Assembly (NCBI GenBank): GCA_002298925.1
Contig: DBMM01000098.1
Location: forward strand, 37,360-101,359
DNA length: 64,000 nucleotides
Direction of reading: 5' to 3'
DNA from: Geobacter sp. UBA698
Lineage (GTDB): Bacteria > Desulfobacterota > Desulfuromonadia > Geobacterales > Pseudopelobacteraceae
The notes below the pieces were generated by a model, which made no database searches, was not told the DNA's origin, and saw only the letters and a list, made by a program, of their open reading frames with translations. Positions 34,826-42,926 of the stretch are shown in pieces. A program made the position numbers and the translations under genes. Numbering within the stretch: position 1 is the stretch's first letter; each line of letters opens with the position of its first letter.

Positions 34826-35293
34826 TCACTTGATGTTATTAGTAGCAAAGTTAACGATATTATCGGAGACATCCTCTATTACTTTCAGCAATTCTGTGTC
34901 GTCCTTGTCATTCTTCTCGGAAGCTATGACGTTTCCGTTACTTTCATCGATTAGCTGAATATTGTATCCAATTATGTACTTTACCTTGATACCGCCCTTC
35001 CACTTGTGACCAAAATACGAGATGCTGTATTTCACCTTAAACCTGTTTTTATTGTTGTTCTTTGTCAGGGCTTTGCTCGCTAGACTACCAACCACATCGT
35101 TAAGGATGGACTTGGACACGTTATTTTCATTAATGCCTTCCGGCAAGCCGTCAGAAATAGCGGCATCAGATTCACCTACAACCTCGACGGAATAATTTTT
35201 TCTGTAATTTTCCATAACGACCTTGTTGTTTCCGCTGCATCCAACCAGCATTACAAAAAGCGTCAAAACAGCCGATCCTCCTAATAAACGCAT
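34826..35293 (-). CDS. Putative lipoprotein, function unknown
   Basis: 155 residues from the ATG at 35293, which has GGGAG 8 nt upstream; an in-frame ATG 8 codons earlier is the alternative. Signal MRLLGGSAVLTLFVMLVGC has a good lipobox. The mature part contains FKVKYSISYFGHKWKG and IIGYNIQLIDESNGNVIASEK, a probable beta-rich domain, and ends in a helix. Codon use is more AT-rich than in neighbouring genes, consistent with acquired DNA. Family not recognised. Confidence 0.7.
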   Translation of the reverse strand: MRLLGGSAVLTLFVMLVGCSGNNKVVMENYRKNYSVEVVGESDAAISDGLPEGINENNVSKSILNDVVGSLASKALTKNNNKNRFKVKYSISYFGHKWKGGIKVKYIIGYNIQLIDESNGNVIASEKNDKDDTELLKVIEDVSDNIVNFATNNIK

Positions 35294-35434
35294 TGTCGCT
35301 CCCTTAATTTTAGTCATGTTTTCTAGATGTTGGTTTTAGTCATGGACTTGGTTCAGCGGGTATGAGGGTGTGCCGCTTGACGGCACCACCCGAGAGTGCC
35401 TCAAGGGTTGCCTGCCCCAAAGGGGGGGCGATTT

Positions 35435-35478
35435 CGCCTCAAGCGTTTCAGGGAGTGTGTCCGCCAGGGGGGGAACTT
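35435..35478 (+). repeat. att-like direct repeat, right copy
   Basis: Matches 30231-30274 at 41 of 44 positions. Read in the D-gene frame it gives FRLKRFRECVRQGGNL, but the stop codon is lost. It ends on the mgtC stop codon, so the original locus may have had the D gene and mgtC converging directly. Confidence 0.7.
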
Positions 35479-36169
35479 AATCATTAGCCATCGAAATATT
35501 GAATTCGACAACTGTGGCCAACCCCATGAGTGTTCTTGACAGTTTTTCAATATTATTCCTGTCCATGGTACGCACGGTCATGCGATATTCTAACTGCTCA
35601 CCCTTCTCCAGCAGCCGGTAACTTACATTGGCAACTGAAAAGCCATTTTGTAATAGCAGCTCCCTGATTTCCATCTCGGACATATAGCTGTGTCGATCAA
35701 AAATGATAGTATGATTTGCATAGATCTGGGAGGGCATCTTGTTTTCAATCTTCCGTAATACAGTTAATGTTCCGATAGTTATGACTGTCGCAATCAGTAC
35801 AGCACTGTAGATACCCACTCCGGCAAGAATCCCTATTGCAGCCGTAATCCAGATGGACGCTGCAGTTGTTAGCCCTCGTACGCTAAGTCCTTCACGCATG
35901 ATAACTCCAGCGCCAAGAAAACCTATACCGGTCATGATCCCCTGAGCCATTCGAGTCGGATCTACCTTGACGGTATCTATTGGCGCTCCGACAAACCACT
36001 TGCCTTGATACATTGTAACGAGCATAAGCAGACTCGATGCAACGCAAACGAGGGTATGTGTTCTGAAGCCGGCCGGCCGGCCATGATAGCTCCTTTCAAG
36101 GCCGATAAGTCCACCAGCAACCGTTGCAACAGAAAGATGCAAAACTACGTTGAGCCATTCACTGTCCAT
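35477..36169 (-). CDS. MgtC/SapB family membrane protein
   Basis: 230-residue inner-membrane protein. The N-terminal hydrophobic helices carry the family signature GGLIGLERSYHGRPAGFRTHTLVC and MTGIGFLGAGVIMREGLSVRGLTTAASIW. A C-terminal cytosolic ACT-like domain (about 150-230) follows. MgtC proteins are linked to magnesium limitation and to ATPase inhibition in some bacteria; its location beside an ATPase operon may be chance. Confidence 0.9.
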   Translation of the reverse strand: MDSEWLNVVLHLSVATVAGGLIGLERSYHGRPAGFRTHTLVCVASSLLMLVTMYQGKWFVGAPIDTVKVDPTRMAQGIMTGIGFLGAGVIMREGLSVRGLTTAASIWITAAIGILAGVGIYSAVLIATVITIGTLTVLRKIENKMPSQIYANHTIIFDRHSYMSEMEIRELLLQNGFSVANVSYRLLEKGEQLEYRMTVRTMDRNNIEKLSRTLMGLATVVEFNISMAND

Positions 36170-36258
36170 GACATAAGCCTCTTTTCGTTGGTTGCGATCG
36201 CCGGCCGTAGATCTGCATCACCGAGGCACCAAGCATTGGCAGATGATGCCGGCAGTGT

Positions 36259-38685
36259 TCATCGGCGTTTCCTGCCGTCGACGCTTCCGGTCTTGCCGCC
36301 GCCCCTGGTCTTGCCGCCGGCTTTCGGCGCGCCGCCCTTGGCTTTTGTGTCAAAGCCGCTGACCCGCTTGCCCCTGATCGGTTTGCGCGGGTATTCCTCG
36401 GCAGCTTCCAGGCCGGCCAGAGTCCGGGCAGGGGGCGTTGAGGCGGTGTGGCTGACCATGACGAACTCGATCCGCCGTGTGGCCGGCAGCACCGCCGCCA
36501 CCTTGACCCGGATCCTGTCGCCGATGCGAAAGACATGCTTCAACCGGCGGCCGATCAGAGCGTGCTGCTTCTCCATGTAGCTGTAGAGGTCGTCATTCAG
36601 GGTGGACAGGTGCACCAGCCCCTCCACGAACAGCTCATCCAGCTCCACGAAAAGACCGAAGCCGGTCACGCCGCTGATGTAGCCGTCGAACTCATCACCC
36701 AGATGGCGCTGCATGAACTGGATCTTGCGCAGATCGACGATATCCCGCTCGGCCTCCATGGCGGCCCGTTCCCGTTTGCTGGTGTGCTCGGCAATGGCCG
36801 GCAGGTTTTCGGTGGCGATGCAAAGCTGTTTTTCTGCCTTGTTGCTCCCCCGCCCCTTGCGGGAGGTGGCTGGGGGGTGAGAGAGGCTGAGATTATCGCT
36901 AACGGTGGTCATGGCAGCGTCACCCCCACCCCGACCCTCCCCCGTCAAGGAGGAGGGGGACAAGAGTACCGCCTTCAGGATGCGATGCACCACCAGGTCC
37001 GGGTAACGGCGGATGGGGGAGGTGAAGTGGCAGTAACAGTGGGATGCCAGGCCGAAGTGACTGAGATTCTCGGCGGCGTAGCGGGCCTGTTTCATGCAGC
37101 GTAGCAGGGCATAGTTGACCATGCGCTCCTCGGGCCGCCCTTCGGCCTGGGCCAGCAGTCGCTGCAGTTCGGCCGGGTTGACCCGCTCTTCGAACAGGGG
37201 GAATTCATAACCGAAGCCGTAGACAAATTCCTGAAAATTGATCAGCTTGGCCGGGTCCGGGTTTTCATGGATACGGTACAGGAACGGGATGTTCCTGTTG
37301 GTGACGAAGGTTGCCACCGCTTCGTTGGCGGCCAGCATGAACTCCTCGATCAACTGGTGGGCCAGGTTGCGCTCGGCGCGGATGATGTTTTCGGTCAGTC
37401 CGGTCAGGCCGATGATGATTTCCGGCTCCGGCAGGTCGAAATCGATGCTGCCCCGTTTCCTGCGCATGGCCTGAAGACACAGGGCCAGCTCCTTCATCTC
37501 CAGCAGCATGGGGGTCAGGGCGCGGTACTTGTCGGACGCCTCCCGGTCCTGATCGACGATGATCTGCTTCACCAGGGTGTAGGTCAGGCGGGCGGAGCTC
37601 TTGATGATGCTGGGGTAAAAGCTGGATTCCAGCATGGTGCCGCTGGGGTCGAACAGCATTTCGGCCGTCATGGTCAGGCGGTCCACCTGGGGGTTGAGCG
37701 AGCAGATGCCGTTACTGAGCCGCTCCGGCAGCATGGGGATGCAGCGGTCCGGGAAATAGACCGAGGTGCCGCGCAGGTAGGCGTCCCGGTCCAGGGCGCT
37801 GCCCGGCTTGACGTAGTGGGACACATCGGCGATGGAGACCCACAGCCGGAAGTTGGCCCCCTCGCGGCGCAGGGCAACGGCGTCGTCGAAATCGCGGGCC
37901 GTTTCGCCGTCGATGGTGACGGTCGGCATCCTGCGCAGGTCCACCCGCCCCTTCAGTTCCGCCTCGCTAACGGTCTCGGGGACGGCTTCGGCCTCGGCCA
38001 GGGCGTCCGGGCCGAAAACATGGGGCAGGTCGAAGCGGCGGATGGCCGACTGCACCTCCACCTCGGGATCATCGGGCCACCCCAGGATCTCGACAATGCG
38101 CCCCTCGGCCGGCCGGCCGCCGATGGGGTAGGTTGTGATCTCCGCCACCACCTGCTGGCCGTCCTCGGCCCGGCCGCGCCCCTTGGAAGGGATGGCCACC
38201 ACCAGGTTGAGGCGCTGTTCTTCCGGTATCACGATGGCCCCGCGGCGGGTCTCCTCATAGCGCCCCACGATGCGGGTGCTGGCCCGTTCCGTCACGGCCA
38301 GGATGCGCCCCTGCTGTTTGTCGCCCCCCATGCGGCTGCGCTCGGAGCGCACTTTGACCGTATCGCCATGCATGGCGCTCTTCATGTCGCGCTGGGGGAT
38401 GAAAATGTCTTCGCCGCCCCCTTCCGGAGTGACGAAGCCGTAGCCATCGCGGTGGGTGGAGAGCTTGCCGCGGATGCTCTTGACCGCCGTGGTCAGGGCA
38501 TAGCTGTTTCCCTTGAACCTGGCCAGTTCGCCGTCGTTGGCCATGTCGTCCAGCATCCGTTTCAGTTCGTGTTTGACGTGGCGGCCGCCGAATTCCCGCA
38601 GGATGCCGGCAAAGTGAATGGCGCCGTCCTGGGCCTTGAGGAATGAAAGGATATTTTTCTTGGAAAGTTGCATGGTTTGATCCAT
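36259..38685 (-). CDS. rnr: Ribonuclease R, with an inserted repeat-encoded peptide
   Basis: 808-residue 3'-5' exoribonuclease. In order: N-terminal winged helix (LSKKNILSFLKAQDGAIHFAGIL), cold-shock OB domains (HRDGYGFVTPEGGGEDIFIPQRDM), the RNB catalytic domain with PTVTIDGETARDFDDAV, HRIHENPDP and the SHFGLASHCYCHFTSPIRRYPDL block, an S1 domain (FDGYISGVTGFGLFVELDELFVEGLVH), and a basic Lys/Gly-rich tail. Between VVHRILKAVL and the SKRER segment there is an extra stretch of about 39 residues (SPSSLTGEGRGGG ... TSRKGRGS) encoded by a palindromic repeat element. Start: ATG 38685; an ATG 4 codons later is also possible. Confidence 0.92.
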   Translation of the reverse strand: MDQTMQLSKKNILSFLKAQDGAIHFAGILREFGGRHVKHELKRMLDDMANDGELARFKGNSYALTTAVKSIRGKLSTHRDGYGFVTPEGGGEDIFIPQRDMKSAMHGDTVKVRSERSRMGGDKQQGRILAVTERASTRIVGRYEETRRGAIVIPEEQRLNLVVAIPSKGRGRAEDGQQVVAEITTYPIGGRPAEGRIVEILGWPDDPEVEVQSAIRRFDLPHVFGPDALAEAEAVPETVSEAELKGRVDLRRMPTVTIDGETARDFDDAVALRREGANFRLWVSIADVSHYVKPGSALDRDAYLRGTSVYFPDRCIPMLPERLSNGICSLNPQVDRLTMTAEMLFDPSGTMLESSFYPSIIKSSARLTYTLVKQIIVDQDREASDKYRALTPMLLEMKELALCLQAMRRKRGSIDFDLPEPEIIIGLTGLTENIIRAERNLAHQLIEEFMLAANEAVATFVTNRNIPFLYRIHENPDPAKLINFQEFVYGFGYEFPLFEERVNPAELQRLLAQAEGRPEERMVNYALLRCMKQARYAAENLSHFGLASHCYCHFTSPIRRYPDLVVHRILKAVLLSPSSLTGEGRGGGDAAMTTVSDNLSLSHPPATSRKGRGSNKAEKQLCIATENLPAIAEHTSKRERAAMEAERDIVDLRKIQFMQRHLGDEFDGYISGVTGFGLFVELDELFVEGLVHLSTLNDDLYSYMEKQHALIGRRLKHVFRIGDRIRVKVAAVLPATRRIEFVMVSHTASTPPARTLAGLEAAEEYPRKPIRGKRVSGFDTKAKGGAPKAGGKTRGGGKTGSVDGRKRR
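36845..36962 (-). repeat. Palindromic repeat element inserted in frame within rnr
   Basis: About 118 bp built of two short hairpins (CCCGCCCC/GGGAGGTGG type and CCCTCCCCC/GGAGGAGGGGG type) around inner GGGGGTGA / CACCCCCA arms. The same design occurs between genes at 39744-39860. It keeps the rnr frame open. Confidence 0.75.
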
Positions 38686-38771
38686 CCGCTGTTTTATATT
38701 GTTCGTATAGTGGCAGAATGATATGCTTTTCCGCACCAATTTGCTAACTTTTTCCTGCCCCTGGATGTCCC

Positions 38772-39572
38772 GTGAAATTTTTCCATGCCGTGCCGCTGAC
38801 CGCCCTCCTGCTTGCTTTGCTTGCCCCCGCCACTCTCCTTCTGGCCGATTCCCAGCCTGATCTGAACGAACTGAGCGATGCCCCGCCGGCAGCCAAGGCC
38901 GTCACCACGGCTCCGGCTGCCGCTGTCCGCTTCGATCAGCTCAACACCCGCATCCGTGATGGCAAGATCAGCAGGGGGGCTGCCTTGCCAGAGCTGAAGC
39001 TGCTTTTGGCCGAGCTGCGCCAGGAATTTTACCGCCAGGGGGGCAGTGACTATCCACGCCCGGCCTGGGTCTTTCCGCTGGCCGGTTACGACTACCGGGC
39101 TATTACCGGCGGCCGCAACAAGGGCTATATCGCCAGTGGCTACGATTACTTCAGCGGCAACCGTCACGGTGGCCACCCCTCCTTCGACACCTTCATCCGC
39201 GACCGCAACCAGGACAGCCTGGACGACCGCAGCGGCAAACCGGTCAAGGTGCTTTCCCTGACCGGAGGGATGGTGGTGGCGCTGGAGCGGCAATGGCAGC
39301 CGGGCAGTTCCCTGCGGGGGGGCAAGTATCTGTGGGTATATGATCCGGCCAACGAGCTGCTGGTCTATTATGCCCACAACAGTGAGCTGCAGGTGGAGTT
39401 GGGACAGATCGTCAAACCGGGGGATCTTTTGGCAACTGTCGGTCGCAGCGGCTACAACGCTGCCAAGCGCCGCTCGCCGACCCATCTGCACCTGACGGTG
39501 CTGCAGCTCAGGGATGGCCGCCCGCTCCCCTTGAACGTCTACCCGGAGCTGACCCGGGCGCAGCAGCATTAG
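38772..39572 (+). CDS. M23 family metallopeptidase (LytM-like)
   Basis: 266-residue exported protein starting with GTG (MKFFHAVPLTALLLALLAPATLLLA signal). The M23 domain shows the first zinc ligands in NRHGGHPSFDTF (His, Asp) and the HLHL motif in SPTHLHLTVLQ near the C terminus, so the zinc site is complete. It probably acts on peptidoglycan. It is divergent from rnr and followed by a strong hairpin. Confidence 0.88.
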   Translation: MKFFHAVPLTALLLALLAPATLLLADSQPDLNELSDAPPAAKAVTTAPAAAVRFDQLNTRIRDGKISRGAALPELKLLLAELRQEFYRQGGSDYPRPAWVFPLAGYDYRAITGGRNKGYIASGYDYFSGNRHGGHPSFDTFIRDRNQDSLDDRSGKPVKVLSLTGGMVVALERQWQPGSSLRGGKYLWVYDPANELLVYYAHNSELQVELGQIVKPGDLLATVGRSGYNAAKRRSPTHLHLTVLQLRDGRPLPLNVYPELTRAQQH

Positions 39573-39574
39573 CC

Positions 39575-39606
39575 ATTCCTGGCCCCAGGCTGCAGGGGCC
39601 AGGAAT
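39575..39606 (+). terminator. Perfect 12-bp hairpin after the M23 gene
   Basis: ATTCCTGGCCCC / GGGGCCAGGAAT with an 8-nt loop, 2 nt after the stop codon. There is no T run, so termination is probable rather than certain. Confidence 0.6.
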
Positions 39607-39743
39607 TATGGTACCATTGTGCCAGGGCCGCTGTCAGCCGCTGGCGCTGTAAGTTGCCCGGACACGTTAATCGCCGATTGCCGCCGCGGTCCTGACATTT
39701 TGTCAGTCATTGTCAGTGTTGTTCGGTTAGATCTTTGCATTTA

Positions 39744-39860
39744 GCCTCCCCTCCCTTGACGGGAGGGGATTGAGGGGTGGGTGAAGCTGGCGATAGTGTC
39801 AGATATGGCAAACTACCCCACCCCCTGACCCCCTCCCACAAGGGGAGGGGGGCTATCAGA
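39744..39860 (+). repeat. Intergenic copy of the palindromic repeat element
   Basis: CCCTCCC ttgac GGGAGGG, then GGGGTGGG, about 45 nt, CCCACCCC, and CCCTCCC acaag GGGAGGG. It has the same layout as the element in rnr but a different centre. It lies before the TPM gene at 39912. The rest of 39607-39911 holds no gene that I can see. Confidence 0.75.
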
Positions 39861-39911
39861 CAACTGCAAATCCCAAACCGGATACTGCTGAGTCATTTTG
39901 AGGGTCTCACC

Positions 39912-40757
39912 ATGAAAACCGGATTGCTGCTGTTCCTGCTGGTGTTGTTCCTCGCTATCCCCACCGGATGTTTGGCCCTCGAAGTGCCGGCATTGAAGGG
40001 GTATGTGAACGATTATGCCGGCATGCTGACCACAGACGAGGCGGACCGGATCAGCCATGACCTGCAAGCCTACGAAAGCTCGACTTCGAACCAGATCTTC
40101 ATTCTGACCATCCCCGCGCTGGAAGGGGAGGTACTGGAGCAGTTCAGTATCAAGGTGGCCGACGCATGGAAAGCCGGGCGCAAGGCGAGGGACAACGGAG
40201 TGCTCCTGATCCTGGTGAAAGATGAACGCAAGATCAGGATCGAGGTCGGCCGGGGGCTGGAAGGGGTTCTCACGGACCTTACTTCCGGACGGATCATCCG
40301 TGAAGATATGGGACCGCTGCTCAGGGAGGGAAAGAACGCCGCAGCCCTGGAGGCGGCAATTGCCAAGATCAAACTGGCGATCAGCGGAGAATACAGGGGA
40401 GACGGCAGCACGGCCGCGTCCGGATCTGCCGGCAGCTCGGGATCAGAAAATCTTAAGATCAAATTATTAATGGCCTGCATCCTGTTTCTGGCCATCGCCG
40501 GGATCGCCAGTTGCGTACACTTCCTGCTGGGGGGAGCCGCCGGCGCGATTATCGCCCCGCTGTGCGGATTCCTGCTTTTTCATGTCGGGGCAGCCACTCT
40601 GGTCATGCTGGTCATTGCCGGATTCATGGTCGGAACCATCGCCAGGCATCTGGGCTACATCGCCCTCAACATTGGCGGCTCTTTCCTTGGCGGAGGGGGC
40701 GGTTTCAGCGGGGGCGGGGGCGGTTTCAGTGGTGGGGGCGCTTCCGGTGACTGGTGA
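39912..40757 (+). CDS. TPM-domain membrane protein (YgcG-like)
   Basis: 281 residues from ATG 39912 (GAGGG upstream). Signal peptide MKTGLLLFLLVLFLAIPTGCLA; TPM domain about 25-160 (YVNDYAGMLTTDEADRI, NQIFILTIPALEG, DNGVLLILVKDERKIRIEVGRGLEG). Two or three hydrophobic helices follow, then a Gly/Ser-rich tail (GGGGGFSGGGG). A paralog is at 56091. The TPM domain faces the periplasm. The role is unknown; in other bacteria it is tied to photosystem repair or phosphatase activity, neither of which can be assumed here. Confidence 0.85.
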   Translation: MKTGLLLFLLVLFLAIPTGCLALEVPALKGYVNDYAGMLTTDEADRISHDLQAYESSTSNQIFILTIPALEGEVLEQFSIKVADAWKAGRKARDNGVLLILVKDERKIRIEVGRGLEGVLTDLTSGRIIREDMGPLLREGKNAAALEAAIAKIKLAISGEYRGDGSTAASGSAGSSGSENLKIKLLMACILFLAIAGIASCVHFLLGGAAGAIIAPLCGFLLFHVGAATLVMLVIAGFMVGTIARHLGYIALNIGGSFLGGGGGFSGGGGGFSGGGASGDW

Positions 40758-40772
40758 AGAGAGGAGAGAGAC

Positions 40773-41261
40773 ATGAAGACTTACGCAGATGCCCTCAATT
40801 TCCTTACGAGTGAAGAAAGGGTGGGGATTGCAGATGCCATAGCAAGGGCTGAAGCGCTGACATCGGGCGAGATCCGCGTGCTGGTGGTCGCTGCATCAAG
40901 CGTACTGCCGAAGCTGGGTAAAAAGGATCAGAAAAGGGCTCTGCGGCACCGTGCCGAACGGGAATTCACCCGGCTGGGAATGCAGAACACCAGGGACAGA
41001 ACCGGTGTGCTGATCATGATCTCAATCGAAGAACGGATGGTGCAGGTTCTCGCGGGGAGCGCTATCAATTCGGTCGTTCCGGAAAACAGCTGGCCTGCAA
41101 TGGTGCAATGCGTTGTCGAGGGCATCAAGGGGGGCAACCCCGCCCGGGGAATCACAACGGCCGTGGCCGGGATAGCCGGGATGCTTTCGGAACACTTCCC
41201 GGAAAAGCCTGACGACAGCAACGAACTCTCCAATGCGGTCGTCATCAAGGGGCGCTGGTGA
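40773..41261 (+). CDS. TPM-domain protein, soluble
   Basis: 162 residues, no signal peptide, so cytosolic unless exported another way. TPM-like core with IRVLVVAASSVLPKLGKKDQK, RDRTGVLIMISIEERMVQVLAGSAIN and NPARGITTAVAGIAGML. It follows the preceding TPM gene by 15 nt and is probably in the same transcript. Confidence 0.8.
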   Translation: MKTYADALNFLTSEERVGIADAIARAEALTSGEIRVLVVAASSVLPKLGKKDQKRALRHRAEREFTRLGMQNTRDRTGVLIMISIEERMVQVLAGSAINSVVPENSWPAMVQCVVEGIKGGNPARGITTAVAGIAGMLSEHFPEKPDDSNELSNAVVIKGRW

Positions 41262-41335
41262 CTATCATCGGCAACGGCCGGCCGGCTTGACGGCCGGGGT
41301 AAGCGTGGTGCCGCCGGATCAGGGACGACCGCCGG

Positions 41336-42613
41336 CTAGAGTGCCGGCTGCAGCGGCACGAAATCCGGCCGGGCAAAGGAATAGTCGCACTGCTGGTGGC
41401 CGTTGTAGCTGGCTGACAGGATGGCGGCCACATCTTCGGCAAAAACCAGCTGTTCGTTGGAGGGTATCACGAAGACCTTGATGGCGGAATTGTCGCTGCT
41501 GATAACGGCCTCACGGTTTTCCCTGCTGGCGCCACGGTTCTTGTCATGGCAGAGCCGGATGCCGAAAGACTCCATTCCGGACAGGGCCAACTCCCGGGAC
41601 AGCCATTCGCACGGCCCGGTGCCGGTGGTCAAGGCGATGGCGTCCACCGGTCCGGCGGCGGCCAGGTAGGCGCCGATGTACTTCTTGAGCCGGTAGGCTT
41701 CGATCGAGAGAGCCAGCCGGCATTTGGGATCGTTGTCCAGGGCCGCTTCCAGCATCTGCCGCCGGTCGGAGTGCCGGCCGGTGATGCCGGATATGCCGCT
41801 CTTCTGGTTGAGCACCCGCTCCAGTTCCTGGTGGGAGAGGTGCAGCTCCTGCATGGCGAATGAGATGATGCCGGGGTCGATGTCGCCGCTGCGGGTGTCC
41901 ATGACCGCCCCTTCCAGCGGGGTCATGCCCATGCTGGTATCGACGGAATAGCCGTTGGAAATGGCGCAGACAGACACTCCCCGTTCGATGTGGATGGTAA
42001 TCAGGTTGCAGCTGTCGGCCGGTTTGCAGAGCAGCGTGGCTGCCCGCCGTGACAGGTAGAGGTGTGAAGGACCATGGAAGCCGTAACGGCGGACACCGTG
42101 TTTCTGGTACCATTCGTAGGGCAGGGGGTAGATGTAGGCGTGTTCGGGTATGGTCAGATGGAAGGCGGTGTCGAATATGGCCACATGGGGGATGTCCGCC
42201 AGGGCCTTCCGTGAACCGAGTATGCCGGCGATATTGGATGCGTTGTGCAGCGGCGCAACGTTCTGAAGCTGCATGATGGCTTCCAGTATCTGGTCGTCAA
42301 GCACCACCGAGCTGTGAAAATTTTCTCCGCCATGGACCACCCGGTGGCCGACACCCGCGATCCCGTCCGCATTGTCAAGCACCCCGTGGACCGGACTGGC
42401 CAGTGTGGCAATGATCAACGCGATGGCGCTGCCATGGTCGCTGCAGTTCGACTCGATGCAGTAGTTCTTCCGGCCGGGCACCCTCTGAATCAGGTACGAT
42501 CCCCCCAGTGACACCCGCTCGACCGTCCCGCCTGCGAGCACGGAACGCCTGTCCCCGGAAAACAGTCCGTAGCTTATTGCATTTCTCCAGCAGTTGAGAG
42601 TCAGGATACTCAC
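41336..42613 (-). CDS. Divergent acetate kinase family protein
   Basis: 425 residues with the overall acetate kinase fold: HRVVHGGENFHS, APLHNASNIAGI, FDTAFH, YGFHGPSH, VDTSMGMTPLEGAVMDTRSGDIDPGI, and a final IPSNEQLVFAEDV. Key motifs differ: the N-terminal NCGSSS becomes NCWRNA, HLGNG becomes HIERG, and GGIGEN becomes TGTGPC. These form the phosphate and nucleotide sites, so catalysis by the usual mechanism is doubtful. It could be a pseudoenzyme or have another phosphoryl substrate. No pta gene is adjacent. Confidence 0.75.
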   Translation of the reverse strand: MSILTLNCWRNAISYGLFSGDRRSVLAGGTVERVSLGGSYLIQRVPGRKNYCIESNCSDHGSAIALIIATLASPVHGVLDNADGIAGVGHRVVHGGENFHSSVVLDDQILEAIMQLQNVAPLHNASNIAGILGSRKALADIPHVAIFDTAFHLTIPEHAYIYPLPYEWYQKHGVRRYGFHGPSHLYLSRRAATLLCKPADSCNLITIHIERGVSVCAISNGYSVDTSMGMTPLEGAVMDTRSGDIDPGIISFAMQELHLSHQELERVLNQKSGISGITGRHSDRRQMLEAALDNDPKCRLALSIEAYRLKKYIGAYLAAAGPVDAIALTTGTGPCEWLSRELALSGMESFGIRLCHDKNRGASRENREAVISSDNSAIKVFVIPSNEQLVFAEDVAAILSASYNGHQQCDYSFARPDFVPLQPAL

Positions 42614-42926
42614 GCATTCCCTCCGTTATACGTTCTCTTCAAACGAACACCCGTTCGGCTGTGGCGCTAAAGAAAAAACACCCGGATCGCTCCGGGTGCC
42701 TCTAATTGCCGGCTGTGATCATAAAATTATTCAAGAATCGGACAGTCGAGTCGACACAAACACATGTAGTTGCTTTAAAAAAGTATCATGAACTACCGAT
42801 AGGAATCAAGCGGCAACTTACTGAAACACATTACACTCAGATGCTATCCTTTTTTCGCACTAATACTCTGGTACATATTCTGATTCCAGCTCCTCATATG
42901 CTACCAAATGCAATCATGCATGGGCA
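42614..42926. other. Intergenic stretch between acetate kinase-like gene and cytochrome operon
   Basis: 313 bases. It contains the operon terminator at 42674-42699. The remainder is AT-rich; an open frame on the plus strand crosses into the cytochrome gene and has no support. I see no other element. Confidence 0.5.
42674..42699 (-). terminator. Terminator of the cytochrome operon
   Basis: On the minus strand, CACCCGGA gcga TCCGGGTG then TTTTTT. It lies about 230 nt after the last cytochrome stop and before the acetate kinase-like gene. Confidence 0.88.
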
